A stretch of 64,000 bases of DNA from Gymnopilus junonius (Eukaryota > Basidiomycota > Agaricomycetes > Agaricales > Galerinaceae), in contig JADNYJ010000006.1 in NCBI GenBank assembly GCA_015501075.1, positions 62,001 through 126,000 on the forward strand, in the 5' to 3' direction. Numbering within the stretch: the first letter of the stretch is position 1; every line of letters begins with the position of its first letter. Shown here piece after piece: positions 11,501-23,652 of the stretch. Under the pieces are notes generated by a model. It was not told where the DNA came from and ran no database searches. It saw only the letters and a program-made list of their open reading frames with translations. The position numbers and the translations under genes were made by a program.

Positions 11501-14500
11501 AGAGACCACCTCAATTCAGTATGAACTCCGAGATAATGCGCTGATGTCGGTTCAAAAGAACTTGATGACGACGTCGTTGCTCTTGCGCGGGTTTCAAGGT
11601 ATCAGAAAAGGTGGTCTTAGCTGTGCCGGTAGACAAGTATCATTGATCTGACTGGTAAGTAGTGATTCAACGAAGTAATTATAACCCTCACGAGGTGATG
11701 GTAAGATGGCAAGAAGTCTTAGAGAGATGGTCATGGGACACGGAGGGGCAGCGCATTCCGTCGATCGATGGTGTTCCGGTGGAGGAGGGGGGGGTTGAAT
11801 CGAATTGAAACGGCTATATTGGGCTGGGCGAACTGTTCAGTGGTTCATGATGAAATTCGAGCGCTTGTTTCCGATTGTGGGGCATCATTTATTATTACCC
11901 TCGAACTCGAGTCGGAGCGGATCGCATGTATGGCTGTTTTGAGTCAAATTTGGTGATATGAATCCACATAGTAATATTGCAATATTGTACATGTACCTCT
12001 TCCGTACTTCAAGCGCCGGATAGATGGTGGATCATTTTATTCCGGTGTGGGGTGAGTAAAAAGCGGAAGGATTAAAGGACACGCTTCTTCCGAGCGACTG
12101 AGGTCTATGTAGTCGAGCGCTTATGTCGGAAAAGGGGAGGCGGATATTGAATTCGAAATTGACCCGAGGCAGGTGGTATGACCTCTGCAGGCTGCTCTTG
12201 TGTAGTAGCGTCGAAGAATGTGAGCTCCTTTCATCTTCGCACTTCACTTGATTGAATTAGAACCAAGAAGCATGCGTCAGATCATGTAACTCCGAGGTCG
12301 AACCTATATTGAAATCAATTCACGAGTATAGAGCACTGGATGGGAGACAAAGTGTCTTTACAAGGGAGAGAGCATAAGGTGCATATACAATTCAAGGAGT
12401 AAAGACTTACCAGTGGGAAGGGCTCTACAGACATGGAATAACCCCGTAGTTAGCAAGGGAAACAATCCGGCTCAACACGCATAGTCAACATCAAGGCAAG
12501 GTCTTATAAGCCCCATTCTTTTGCATAGGAGAACATAATTTATTTCGCCTTTTCCCGAATTTTGTCTCGGGCAGTGCTAGAACCAGAGGTTATTTTTGTG
12601 CTTCAATATAAAGCATAGAGTAGAGTACGAATAGTGCGAAGACTCCCTTGATATGTTATTGAGTCCGATGAGAGAGCGAGACCGACCCAGGCGGGTGCGT
12701 GGTTAGGAGGTGGTCACAGGATATTTTGGCAGCAGATCGACCGCTCAAGAGACAACTGACTTGGAAAATGTCAGGGCCTCTGATGCAAGACTCTAGTAAA
12801 ATGGCAGTGCAATCGTCCTGCAAAATTCACATTGTTACTTTTCCTGTTCATGGATTCCTCCTTGGGCCCTCGGAGGAGTCGAGGTATATAATGGACTTGT
12901 GTCAGTCTTTGCATTCGGAATGATTGCGGAATCTCACTTTACCGGAGAGGAAGCTTTTCCCAGTTATTGACCGCGGGGTCACGTCGATCAATGGATTTTG
13001 CCACTGATGTAGACATGGGAATGACATGCCTCTTTTCGAATTAAGCGCAATAGAGTATATGTCGAGAAAATAGGTGTATGACGAAGAAGAGAAGACGAGT
13101 AGAATTGGAGAATCCGAAGCGCGGGGAAATATAGTGTCTATTAGTCGTAATTGCACGGAGAGAACCCTCGAAATCGTTTGGATTCGAAATTTGGCTAGGC
13201 AGTGAGTTCCAGAGCATCAGCGATGGCACGTCGTATGACATGCATAGGGACGTTGATATTTTGTTGACTGAGCGTCGGCCGGTGCGTCGCCTATTTGGTC
13301 GGTGAGCGGGGATCAATTGGAATATTGGGGGTGATACCCGAGCCTGAACTGGTCGAATGTGTGGCGTACAACGCGTATATTGTGTCGTACATGATGTCTT
13401 GTAGCTGATGACGATGACACCATGTGATAGAATAGTACTATTCAAAGGTCAAGGTAAGGTACCCTAACTTTTAAGGGGTGCGAGAAGGAATATTGAAACC
13501 AGCTTTGGGGTGCGGTTCGATGCGGGGAATAACGTGGAAGGAGGCATGGAAAGGTTGCTCAGACATGGTGTAACATCCATAGCTGAGCCGAAAACAGTGT
13601 CGAATGCATTGCGTTACGGGGATAGCGCGCTCGCGGGTAACCAAGCCTCAGTCTATAAAGTGCAGTGAGTCGTGCCAGCTCAAAATCTTTGAAAAGTGGC
13701 CGGATGGACTGCGTGAATTGCGGGGAAACTCGATCAAAGGACTAGTTTGACGTTTGCTGGCTGGGGTTTTGACACCAGGCTTCCAAGGCTATATGTATCA
13801 CAGATAGCACTGCTTTTAGATTGGGATCGTTACACACAGTCCTTTCCCGACGGATGAATGTAGGAGGTGTATGGAAGGAGCGGCCTCGCACTAATATGAG
13901 CATAATCATTGGAAGAACGTTAACGGGCGAGCAACGACCAAGATAGGTTAACCGGATCCGGAAATGACCCCAGGCTTCCCCGGATTTTAAATTTTGCGGA
14001 ATGCCGTTCGTCCAAAAACCCGTGCCGAGTTGGACTGGGATTTTAGTGTGGGGCAAGCTTGGGGGCAAGTCGACACGACAGTTGATTAGTGCATGGGGCA
14101 TGATTTCTCCGAAGGGGTCCGCAAGCATGATTTTCGACTGGCATGGCTACTTTTATGAACGTTTGATTTTAAAATGAGACAGAGCATGCAGTTGGCGATA
14201 ACTGGAGAACGTGTTGCTTACTTGTTTGGGTGTGACAGCAAGCTAAGTTGGTTGCTCTCCGGACGGAACTATTTCTCGACGATATCAACTGTCCCTTTTC
14301 AGGGGTGGAAGACACGACAAGTTCAAATGAGCTGGGTTGGTATTTGGTAGCAGGAAGAGGTATATCTTTCCTGTTTTACTTGGGTCTTATGCAGCCGCAG
14401 TTGAATATGGATGAGCCGGTGCATGTCGAAGTGGTTCGTCCGTGATTACAAGACTTGTGTCCCGACGGATATAATGCCTGGAAAAGGCAAGTGCGATCAT

Positions 14501-14951
14501 GGGTCCCATTACATAACCGCAACGTGGGCTTTCAGGTGACTCGTTGTGTCGCGTGATTGTTGGAACGGGCAGTCGGGCCGAGGGAAATGCTCGGTTCAGG
14601 GAAAATATAATATTTTTTAATTTTTCTCTTTCCCTTGCATGCTAACCCACCAAATCGCCGCAACGGTCCTTCTCCCTGCCCTCTCCTTTATTTCCCCTTG
14701 TCCTCATCGTTCCACACAGCGAGCAAGGCCCTTTTCTCGCCGTTGCTCCCTACCAAGGCTGCATTTTTTTAGGTTCCTTTCGGGGTGTGCAATCGTGAAC
14801 TTGCCACTAGTTACTCCTTTGGGGGACCCTTTCCAAGAGGCCCGTGTTGGCTCTCCGTTTCCCCTTTGCGGACCTTGCAAGGACCCATCGACGCCATCGG
14901 TGCCCTGCTGCTCTTAGGTGCAATCGTTGTCAACGACTGCTGGGTTAGCAC
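8515..14951. other. Gene-poor region of 6.4 kb
   Basis: I could not support a gene here. ORFs are short (mostly 60-160 codons), lie on both strands, overlap, and have no recognised motif. A minus-strand ORF at 13041-13445 has a short stretch (LWNSLPSQI) that resembles the C-terminal end of LINE reverse transcriptases, but the resemblance is too short to annotate. The last 350 bases (from about 14590) hold an AT-rich run followed by a pyrimidine-rich stretch and likely include the promoter and leader of the next gene. Confidence 0.5.
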
Positions 14952-17900
14952 ATGGTAGTCAATTTTCCTATACCCGTTCTGTCGGTCGCTGCGGACGCTG
15001 TACGGGACCTTGAAGGCCGCGATGCACTATATGGCCTCTGGACGCGTACGATTCTTTTCCTTTCACACCGGAAACTATGCTCATGAATTGCGGTTACAGT
15101 GTTTACAAAGTGTAAGGAATCTCTCCAGGATGGCAGGAGATTGGAGAACATTTCCTGGCGGCTCTGGTACCGCGAGCTGATGCTCTTGGAGGAGGAGCGC
15201 AAGTCCGGTCTCTCGGGTAATGTACTCCTCTTAAGCGAAAAGGAGAAGAAGATCGACTACAGTGAAGTGACTTTGGACGAGAAACTGGCTTATCAGCCGC
15301 CAACGCCATCCGAGGCAGTCCCAATCCCGCCTCCTTCCTATACTGCTCGGGAAAGCGCCGCTGCAAGGAATTCTAGTCCCAAATCTCCGCATCTAGTTGC
15401 AGGTTCGTAGTTCATTTCCGCTTCTTTTTCCTTATCTTCCTCCACGCTTGTTCGCTTGAGATTGGTGCCCTACGGAGCCATTCATACGTATTTTGACATG
15501 CGACGCTTTTTTGGTGCCTGGTTTCAAACCAGCAACCTGCCTGCCTGCATCCCTTCTTCCTTGTTGCCTGCCTCCTGGCAGTCCGCGACCACTCTTATCC
15601 CATAACTGCCTCTCTTGTTCCTTTCAATGTCTACCACATGACGGGGGATTTGTTAAACTGAATTGCTCTTCACAGCGTCATCCACTTCACTTATACCATC
15701 ACCATCGTCACCTGCCGAACTTTCATCTTCGTCTTTATTAAGCCCTTCATCATCGGAACAAAAACGTCGGCCATCAGCAAGTCAAAGTCGAAGGAACAGC
15801 TTTGTTAATGGCATTGGCAAGATTATTGTCGACATGCTTCCCACCTCTTCTTCAGCCTCTGGCTCTTCATCTTTTTCTTCCATATCGGACTCGAGTAAAG
15901 CAGGCATGGCGGCCCTATTTTTACCCGGACCGGTACTCTCGCGCAATTCGACGTCGACGTCGACATTAACTGCCTCCTCCGACGACTCCGACCTCAGTAA
16001 CGTGAATTCCGTCATAGTGGGCACGCAATTGAGGCTTGATCCGAATATACAAATGACCCCCATCGCGGTTATGGGTTCTTCCTCGCCAGCGTCCTCACCT
16101 CTACCACCGCCTTCAATGTTGCCGGTGGCCGATGGTACGGCCGTGCGACCAAGGAGGTGCTCAATACCGGAGCCACCCCCTCCTCAGGCGTTGCAACCCC
16201 TGCAATCCGATAATAATAACCCCTCTTGCTTGCCAACCCCAGAAATAGAGGAAGCGGAGCCACACCTCCGGATAAGTTCTACCATGCCTCAGCTTGCATC
16301 GTTATCATCCATATCGCCATTGCCATCTGTATCTTCGACTTCTACTGTATCTGCGCCTAGCGCTATCGTTGCCATTTCGCATTCAGTGTCAGCTTCAAAT
16401 ATCCCCAGCGATTCCACGGATAATTCTAAATCTACCAATACCAATGAATCATCATTGCCTGCACTTCAGTCACGTTATACCGGCCCTCCTTCCCCTTCAT
16501 TTTCGGACTCATACGCGCTCGCCCATCCTGGCGAGGTGGAGGATAAGGAAATTGGACTTTTACCCTCATTGAGGAGCACTATTAACGTCTCCATTACTTC
16601 TTTGCACCAAGCCCACTCTGAGCCACAGCACTTATCTTCTGCGACGCAAACGCCTCCTTCCGCTCTTCTAATTCCTGTTATGAATGCGCCTTCCTCATCG
16701 TCCACATCCACACAGCCCGAACCTCCTAAACTCGTCGTCGTCAACCCGACACCGAACCCCACGCCTCATCCGACCCCTCCTGCTACACCTCTTTTGGGAG
16801 GTACCATCGGCCCTGGAGGAATTATCAAGTCTCAGTGGTTAACGCTACCAGAGGGGGCTGTAGGACCAGGTGCGAGGCAGCACCAGCTCCTGCAGGCCGC
16901 GCAGAAACAGATTCAACAGATGCAAGCCATTTTGCCTCAGCGGTCGGCTTTGCGGTTGCCGCCGCCTGTTGCTGCTTCTGGGTTGCCGACGCTACCTGCT
17001 GGGCCGAGGACAGACATGACACTTTCTGCCTTCGATCGATCGCGATCGGCGACGATGCCGCCATCGGGTGGATTAGGGCTATTAGATTCTGGACCGCGCG
17101 TGACTGCTCATAACGCTCAACATTGCACTCTGGAATCAGATGTAAACGTCATCTCGGATGGTGGCAGAACTGGATACCAGGCGAATGAAATCTCAAATTC
17201 AGTCGTTACAGACACGGAAAGAGCGTTATCGTCATCCCGACGGTCCTCCCTTATTTCTCCTAAACATGCCGAATTATCGACCACGGAAGCGCGGCAAGAT
17301 CTTGGTCTCCTTGGCTCTCTTGAGCCTCTGGGATCGCCCTCTCACTCTCTATCATTACAGTCCTCTGTCGAGAGGGACGAAGGGCGTAAACATATGGGTA
17401 ATCGCCTCTCGATTTCGTCTACCACAAGCAGCAATCATTCGCAGCTCTCGGATATTACGTCTACGACAAATACGACCTTGTTATCTTCATCGGAAGCTGA
17501 ACTTGCAGAAAAGATGACTGCCAAGGCGCTTGGGTCCCTGTCGACCGTTCAATCACTGTCGATCTTAGCTGAAAGAGAAAAGGAACCGCTGGTGGATCTT
17601 TCTAAAGATGATGGCGCGGATAATTTTGTCATTGTTGGTGGTGAGGATGTAGACGACGAAGATGCGGCACCGTTGTCGCCGTTACCCCCTCCTGGTGGTC
17701 TTGCCATGTCTCCTCGCAGTGAGAGGAGGAAGAAGCGCAACAGCGCGCCAGCTCCTGCAACTTCCTCGGCTCTTCTTACGCTCTCACCCACTTCCTCCAC
17801 TTCTGGGCCAGGCCTTGGTCAGCGACTTTCTCCCAAGTCAAGTATTACTGCACCACAAACACACCACGCCTCGAAGACTGCAGGTGGCGGCCTTATTCGA

Positions 17901-20836
17901 CGTGCCAACAGCGCCAGGAGTACCAGTCGGAGTCGGAGTACTGGCGGAAGTAGTGTCAGTCGAAGTCGAAGTCGCGAGCCTGGTGTCGGTCTAGGCGGCT
18001 TTGCGATGACTTCCGCTGGCCATGCTCCTCCGGCTGTTACCACAGCTAGGAAAGCTCCCGTCATTTCTTCTGGTCGTGGTCGGCCAAAGGTTGTCGTCGG
18101 TCGAGCTACAGCGTCCAAGGCCAGGATGGCATTGAGGAGGAACAGCTCAGGTGTGAATGGTGGCAGCGCCGCTGCCGCTGCCACTGCCACTGCTGATGCT
18201 GAAGCCCTGGAGCAAGAGAACCTGCGGAGGGAGAAGGAGGAGAAGGAGAAAACAGAGAGGATGCGAGCCGAGGCACTGCAGAAGGAACGGCACCGTAGTT
18301 TGGAAAGTGTGGAAGATCAGAGGAGGGTGGAAGAGGAGAGGCGCAAAGTTGCTTTGGAGAGGGAGGAGCGGGAAGAGAGGTTGAAGAGGGAAGAGGCGGA
18401 GATGCGGAGGCATCAGGAGGTCCTTGAAGCGCAAGCTGGCAAAGCTGGTGCCAGTAGTAGTAAGCGGCTCATGAAGTTCAACATCGGTTCGAACTCGGAT
18501 CAGGGCAGTGGTGTCGATTCGAAGAGTGCCGAGAGCGCTTCAGATCTTTCTGGCGGGCGCCGTGGAGCAGGTCGAGGTGGAAGAGGAGAACCTCGTCATG
18601 TCGAACCTCCGAGCCAGGCTAAAGGAAAGGAAAGGCAACGCGAGATGGATCAGCAAGAGATGGCACAGCAACTTGAACGACAGCTCCAGCTCCAGCTCCA
18701 ACAACAACAACGACCGCCACCGACCGTCAGTCATCGCCATCATTCATCAAGGGATCAACAAAACCTACAGCAGCACCTGCAAAGGCAGATGTCGAAGCAG
18801 CAGCTGCACCAGTTGCAGAAGATGCAGCAGCTACATAACCAGCAGCATCAGCATCAGCCGCAACAGCGTCAACAGCAGTTCCAACATCATAAGGAGGCAC
18901 AGCTGCTGGCCCAGGGACAGACGTCTACTTCGCGTCAAGCGTCAACGCAACAAATTTATGATGGTCAAGTCCGTGCTGAGGGGATGGTCGGAGAGATTCG
19001 GAAAGCCAAGGGGAAGGAAAGAGAGGTGGTCGTATTATCGCCCAAGCCAACAGAGAGTAGTAGCAAAGTCAATGCCACTCTTAACGATGATCTCGCCACC
19101 AAGATCAAGCAGTCATTGGCTGCGCCATTACTGCCTCAAAACAAGCGCACAATCGTGCTGGCCACCAGTGAGTCAGAGTTTGAGACGGATTCCGAGGATG
19201 ATGGGACATGGTCGAGCGAGGAGATGACAGGCGACGAGACAAAGGTGAATAACATTATTCCTGACCAATTTATGAATTTTTTTTGCTGACTGATCTTTGC
19301 CGTAGGAGCAACGCGCACGCGAGGAGCAGTTACAGCAACAGGAATTGCAACGGCAGTACCAGCAACAACAGCAGCAACAGCGCCAGCGACAACAGCAACA
19401 GTTACAGCAGAATCTTCAACAACAACAGCAACCTATTCGCCTTCAGGGTGTACAGCGAACTCAGTCTAGCCACTACCCTGCTCCTAATGCGCGCGCGGGA
19501 GGCAAGCAACACCGACAGTCTCAGAGCAATACCCAGGCCATAATGGAGAAGGCTGCCCTTGAAGTTCAACGCCAGCGCGATATGTTCGTCAAGCTTCCTA
19601 CGTCCTCTTTTCAGGATCTCGCCAAGGCCAGGACACGTAGTGTGGGTTTATTAACCCAACTGATGAATCCCAATCCGGAAATCTTCCCAGCCGATCATCC
19701 CTACAGGCGTGGATTCAGCTCGGGCGAGATCAGGCTTGGAGGCGGTGCACCCATAGCTCCGGCGAGACCGGTCGCGCCTCCTGCCCCCCAGCCTGCCCGC
19801 GCTGCCGATAAGCAACCTCAACCCACCGCCGTCGCAACGCGACCAACCCATCATCGTCGAAGCACCGATATTGATGACAAGAGAACCTCAGACGGTCCTT
19901 CACGTTCCAACTTCTCACCTCCTGGTCGAGCTCTTAATCTGCAGCGCACTAAGAGTGCAGCCGCGATGCCTTTATCCTCGCAGATTTTAGCAAGCAGCGT
20001 CAGGGCGCCGCCTGCGGTTGATATGAACTCTGCGATGCCCACCAATGCTCATTCCAATGGTTCCTCGGGGGATACAGGCCAAGGGTCCTCCGGTAGGCCA
20101 GGAGTTGGAGGAGGATAGTGACAGCGAGGCTGAATCTGAGATCCAAGTTTCCAAGAGTGTCGTGCAGGAGAAGTTGAAGCGTTGGCTCAGCGACAAGGCA
20201 TAGTTCCGAATGTGAGAAATGCGGGTGCAGCAGACCCTCAAACGTCTCAGGCTGCTAGGCATGGTGACGATGCCAGTGTACCCAGTGGGCTAGGGTTTCT
20301 CGGCCACCACAACATCTTACGAGGAGTCAGTCTCAAGGCCAAACGCAAAATCGACGACTACGGAACGGCCTTCAGTTCACCGAACTTGGCCACGACGACC
20401 CTCTAGCGATCCACCTGCCTCTCCTATCCTCTTGGCTTTCCATACAACCTTCCGCTTCCCGCACCACCTTCTACGCCTCGTACCACTCGCCGTCTCATGC
20501 TGTCTACGGAACTTCCTGAGAGTTTACGCAGAAACCTTCTTTGGGAGCGTCAAGTCAGTAAAGTCAATTTGACTGGCGTTAAGAAGAGTGCCAGTGGCGG
20601 AGGAAGTAGGCATAGTGTTCTCGGGGCCTCCAACCCTCACTGCGGCACCTAGTATGGTGCAGTTGCACGCCAAAGGCACTGGCCCGGCTGGCAAGTCCAC
20701 TGACGATGATGCTGAGTTGAGGCGAGCTGCTAGAGGTCCTAACGAACAGGAAAGGCAGGAGACAGAGGAAAGGAGGCGGAGAGCGATGGCCAGAAATAAA
20801 AGTTGGGCGAACGATTACCATTATTCAGGATGGTAA
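14952..20836 (+). CDS. AreA-N (DUF1752)/DUF3295 glutamine-rich regulatory protein, with frameshifts
   Basis: Large fungal regulator of unknown biochemical function. Proposed exons: 14952-15045, 15100-15402, 15676-19244, 19306-20016, 20078-20211, 20294-20836, about 1,784 aa once three single-base shifts are allowed for. Residues 1-60 hold the AreA N-terminal-type domain (GLWTLFTKCKESLQDGRRLE, then NISWRLWYREL). The middle is Ser/Thr/Pro-rich, then a charged coiled-coil segment (near 18200-18430) and long Gln-rich tracts. The C-terminus has DUF3295 hallmarks: EIQVSKSVVQEKLKR, LPLPAPPSTPRTTRR, ELPESLRRNLLWERQ and the terminal WANDYHYSGW. The start at 14952 follows an in-frame stop at 14946. The reading frame breaks near 20181, 20440 and 20622, while conserved motifs continue on both sides. 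The intron at 20017-20077 is the least certain junction and could instead be another indel. Confidence 0.85.
18680..18900 (+). repeat. CAG/CAA-rich low-complexity tract (polyglutamine coding)
   Basis: Imperfect CAG/CAA/CTC runs inside the DUF3295 gene encode stretches such as LQLQLQQQQ and Gln/His-rich segments. Such tracts vary in length between strains and often act as activation or condensation-prone regions in fungal regulators. Confidence 0.8.
19328..19436 (+). repeat. CAG/CAA-rich low-complexity tract (polyglutamine coding)
   Basis: A second Gln-rich tract at the start of the fourth exon, made of mixed CAA and CAG codons with interspersed Arg and Leu. The codon mixing argues for protein-level selection and not for recent replication slippage alone. 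Confidence 0.8.
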
Positions 20837-23652
20837 CGCATCGTACGCGACGGACGTTCACACATTTTTCTTCCTTTTTTTTTTTCCTTTTTCGGGTTAT
20901 CGGTTCCTTTCAACATCATCCTCGTTAACATCATTCGCCTTCAACACCCTCAATGCCTATTCATCACTATCATATATTCCAAGCTAATTCACTTTCAAGA
21001 CCGGTCAGCAAGCCGTCTCCATAATCACACCATCGCGCAACTTTTCTTGGCTTATCACTGTGGAAGAATGACCTGAGCATCTTTTTTTCTTGGTTTTCTT
21101 TCTCATGGTTCGGTTGTTGTTGGTTGTGGTGGGATTCTTTGAATCCAAAAAATAGGGGTTTTATTTTATATCCTCCATCATTGCATCATTACCTCTTCAC
21201 CTTTTTTGTCCTGTCATCCTCTCCCTTGCTATCCGCTATCGGTGATCTCAATCTTCTTTAACGCTGTACCATATGTTGCGACCTTTCCATGATCCCTTTA
21301 CTACAATTTCTTATCGCCGTTCTTTTCACCCCAAGGCGTTATATGTACTATTGAATTGTTCGCGTTGTCTTCTATACTTCCTACCAACCAATTTAATGTG
21401 CACCTCGACGTCAACGAATCCCTCAGGCTTGCGGCGGGACATGAGTTTCTCTATTCTAATTGATGGCAAACCCAGGTAAAGTATGGAGCATCCTGGGATA
21501 GCTATTGCGACGAACGCTGGTCCGATTCGAGTACCACTGACCTCTGCAGCTTTTGCTAGATATCCTCGGCTTAATTTTGAAGATCAGTTAGAATAATCAC
21601 ATTGGTCCCGTGTGACAGCTGTAAGTACCACTCAGATGTATTGATAAGCGTCTTCCGAACTCTCCAGCAATTTCGCCGGGAAGTTGTCTGTGCTAGAGGC
21701 TGATAATGTACATCTTAGACGGGCGTCACGCGTAATCCAATGAATAAAGGAGGCAGTGGACATCAAATTAACGGACCATTCTCACTATGGAGAGTCCATG
21801 ATTAGTTCCAGGGTAAATTTTAACTTTCAGCATCATTTAGGTGGTATTAGAGGTTATCTGCAAGGTTTGACTACAACATTCTACGTCTTCTGATTGGCTT
21901 GGGGCGGTGGTGCTTTGACTTATATGGGAATTCCTTAAGAATAATCCAACTAGCAGATAACCTCTATTCGCATAGTTTTGCCGGAGACTCGTCATGGACG
22001 TCACCTTGTCACAGCAACGAATGATTAAAGAGAGCAATGGGAATCTACCGAGGTAAGTATAAGTAAGTACCTCGAGGTCATGAGAAAAGTCGTGATTGCT
22101 GTCCGATTTCGCGTAGCGCTCTCCAGGAACAAAATGGTGGCATGTCCTCGGGACAATGTGACAATGGATTCAGGGCTTTAACGTGCGAGATATTTTGCTC
22201 GGGTGCTCAGGGCGAGTTGAACGACGATAAATTTCCTGCATGAGTGATCTGTAAAAAAAAAGGTCTCAAATGGAAGGTTAGTAGCTACACTCCATTTCAG
22301 AAACTCTAATCGATTTGCAAGAGATCACCATGAAGCAAAGATAAGATTTCTCCCTTAAATATTCAAAGCGCAGCAAGTTCAGACTTGTTTGTCTGCAAGT
22401 CAGCCAGAGAGTAAATACACCAAGAAGCCCTCTCAGCTCTGATCGTCCAGCAGTAGGTATACAAGTGAGCAATTCAATCCTTGAAATTCGGGACACCTGG
22501 ATTTAGACACTCGATTCCAGAAGGTAGGCGGCAAGTGTCTCGAACGTTTTAGCTAAAAAAATAAACGGGCAGAACAGCGATAACAAGGATGTGGGAGATG
22601 CATTCAACATCCAGGGAATGAACTTGAATGTGTCCGCGGTTTCCAAAGGAACAAAGATGAAAAGACTGATCTTGTCTAGTTGAAAGACAAGGGTTTGCAT
22701 TCGGTTAATCGTAGTTGCAACTAGGGAATCCAAGATTATCGGTATCATTCCCTAAATTGATATTTGTCAAGATCACGTTGGAGGCAATCGACCCAAGAAC
22801 CACGCATTCCTGGTGAAAGAAAGCAAATAATGCCGGCATTTGTGTGGGTTCTGCCAGTGAGAGATGATGACGCCAGACATCTATCAGGAGTAGAGCGACA
22901 AGTTAATGATAAGGTGCCTTATCTGACAGAGCCAACACATAAAAATTGCTCAAGGAAGAAAAGAGATGCCGTGTCTGCCTTAGTCTGGTTAATAAGTAAC
23001 CCGTTCGCTCAGTGAGGGGTTAATGAGGGGATTACAATTCACAAAGTTCGTTATGTATGTAGTGAAGAAAACGTACTACTTAGATATGGTGAGAAAATAT
23101 TATGTAACCTGCTTGTAATTATTTGCTGCGCTGGTCATGAGGTGCAAATGAGGTGACTGGTGAGTAGTCCAACTAACAAGAAATTTTTCGAAATCCTTCA
23201 GATATGACCACGTCATATGGAGGCATACAATCGACGGGCAATAATGAACGGATCTCCTGGAGTTTAAGGACTTAGTGCTCCATCCTACTTCTCTAGGCTA
23301 TGGTCGGCAAGGCTGGAACTGATGCTAACAGCGTGTTATGTCTCCAACTTGAATATTATTGTCTTTCTGTTACTCTGTCTGGGTTGTTTCTCTTAACCAG
23401 ACACCTGGAGCGTTGCAACGTAACCAATCAAGCAAGTCCTTTTTGCCATTCTGTTCCATGACAGGAGCACTGGCTTACCTCCCGATATTATGAATTGTTC
23501 TTCCTTTCCTCATGTCCGCCAACTTTTTTGGATATGAGGAACTGGTGAGAGAAACGTGGCATCAACGCAGCGGCCTTGCGGCTGTCAGACAACCTTCGAG
23601 TCTTTACTGAATTACGCCAATTCCAACTTTCTTGTTTGCAACGCGCAATACG
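20837..23652. other. Intergenic, no supported gene
   Basis: The first 500 bases are T-rich and are probably the 3' UTR and flank of the DUF3295 gene. The rest (to 23.6 kb) contains only short, overlapping ORFs without motif. Nothing else is visible. Confidence 0.5.

Noticed and set aside
13041..13445. Minus-strand ORF with LWNSLPSQI, reminiscent of LINE reverse transcriptase C-termini
   Set aside because: Only about ten residues resemble the motif; no catalytic reverse-transcriptase block, poly-A tail or target duplication was found.
13742..14128. Minus-strand ORF of 128 codons
   Set aside because: No motif, no splice context and no codon pattern that separates it from chance.
20612..20656. 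A 38-47 bp intron to explain the frame change before MVQLHAKGTG
   Set aside because: All GT donors in reach have the wrong phase for the TAG acceptor at 20653-20655, and the shorter options are below normal intron length; a single-base indel fits better.
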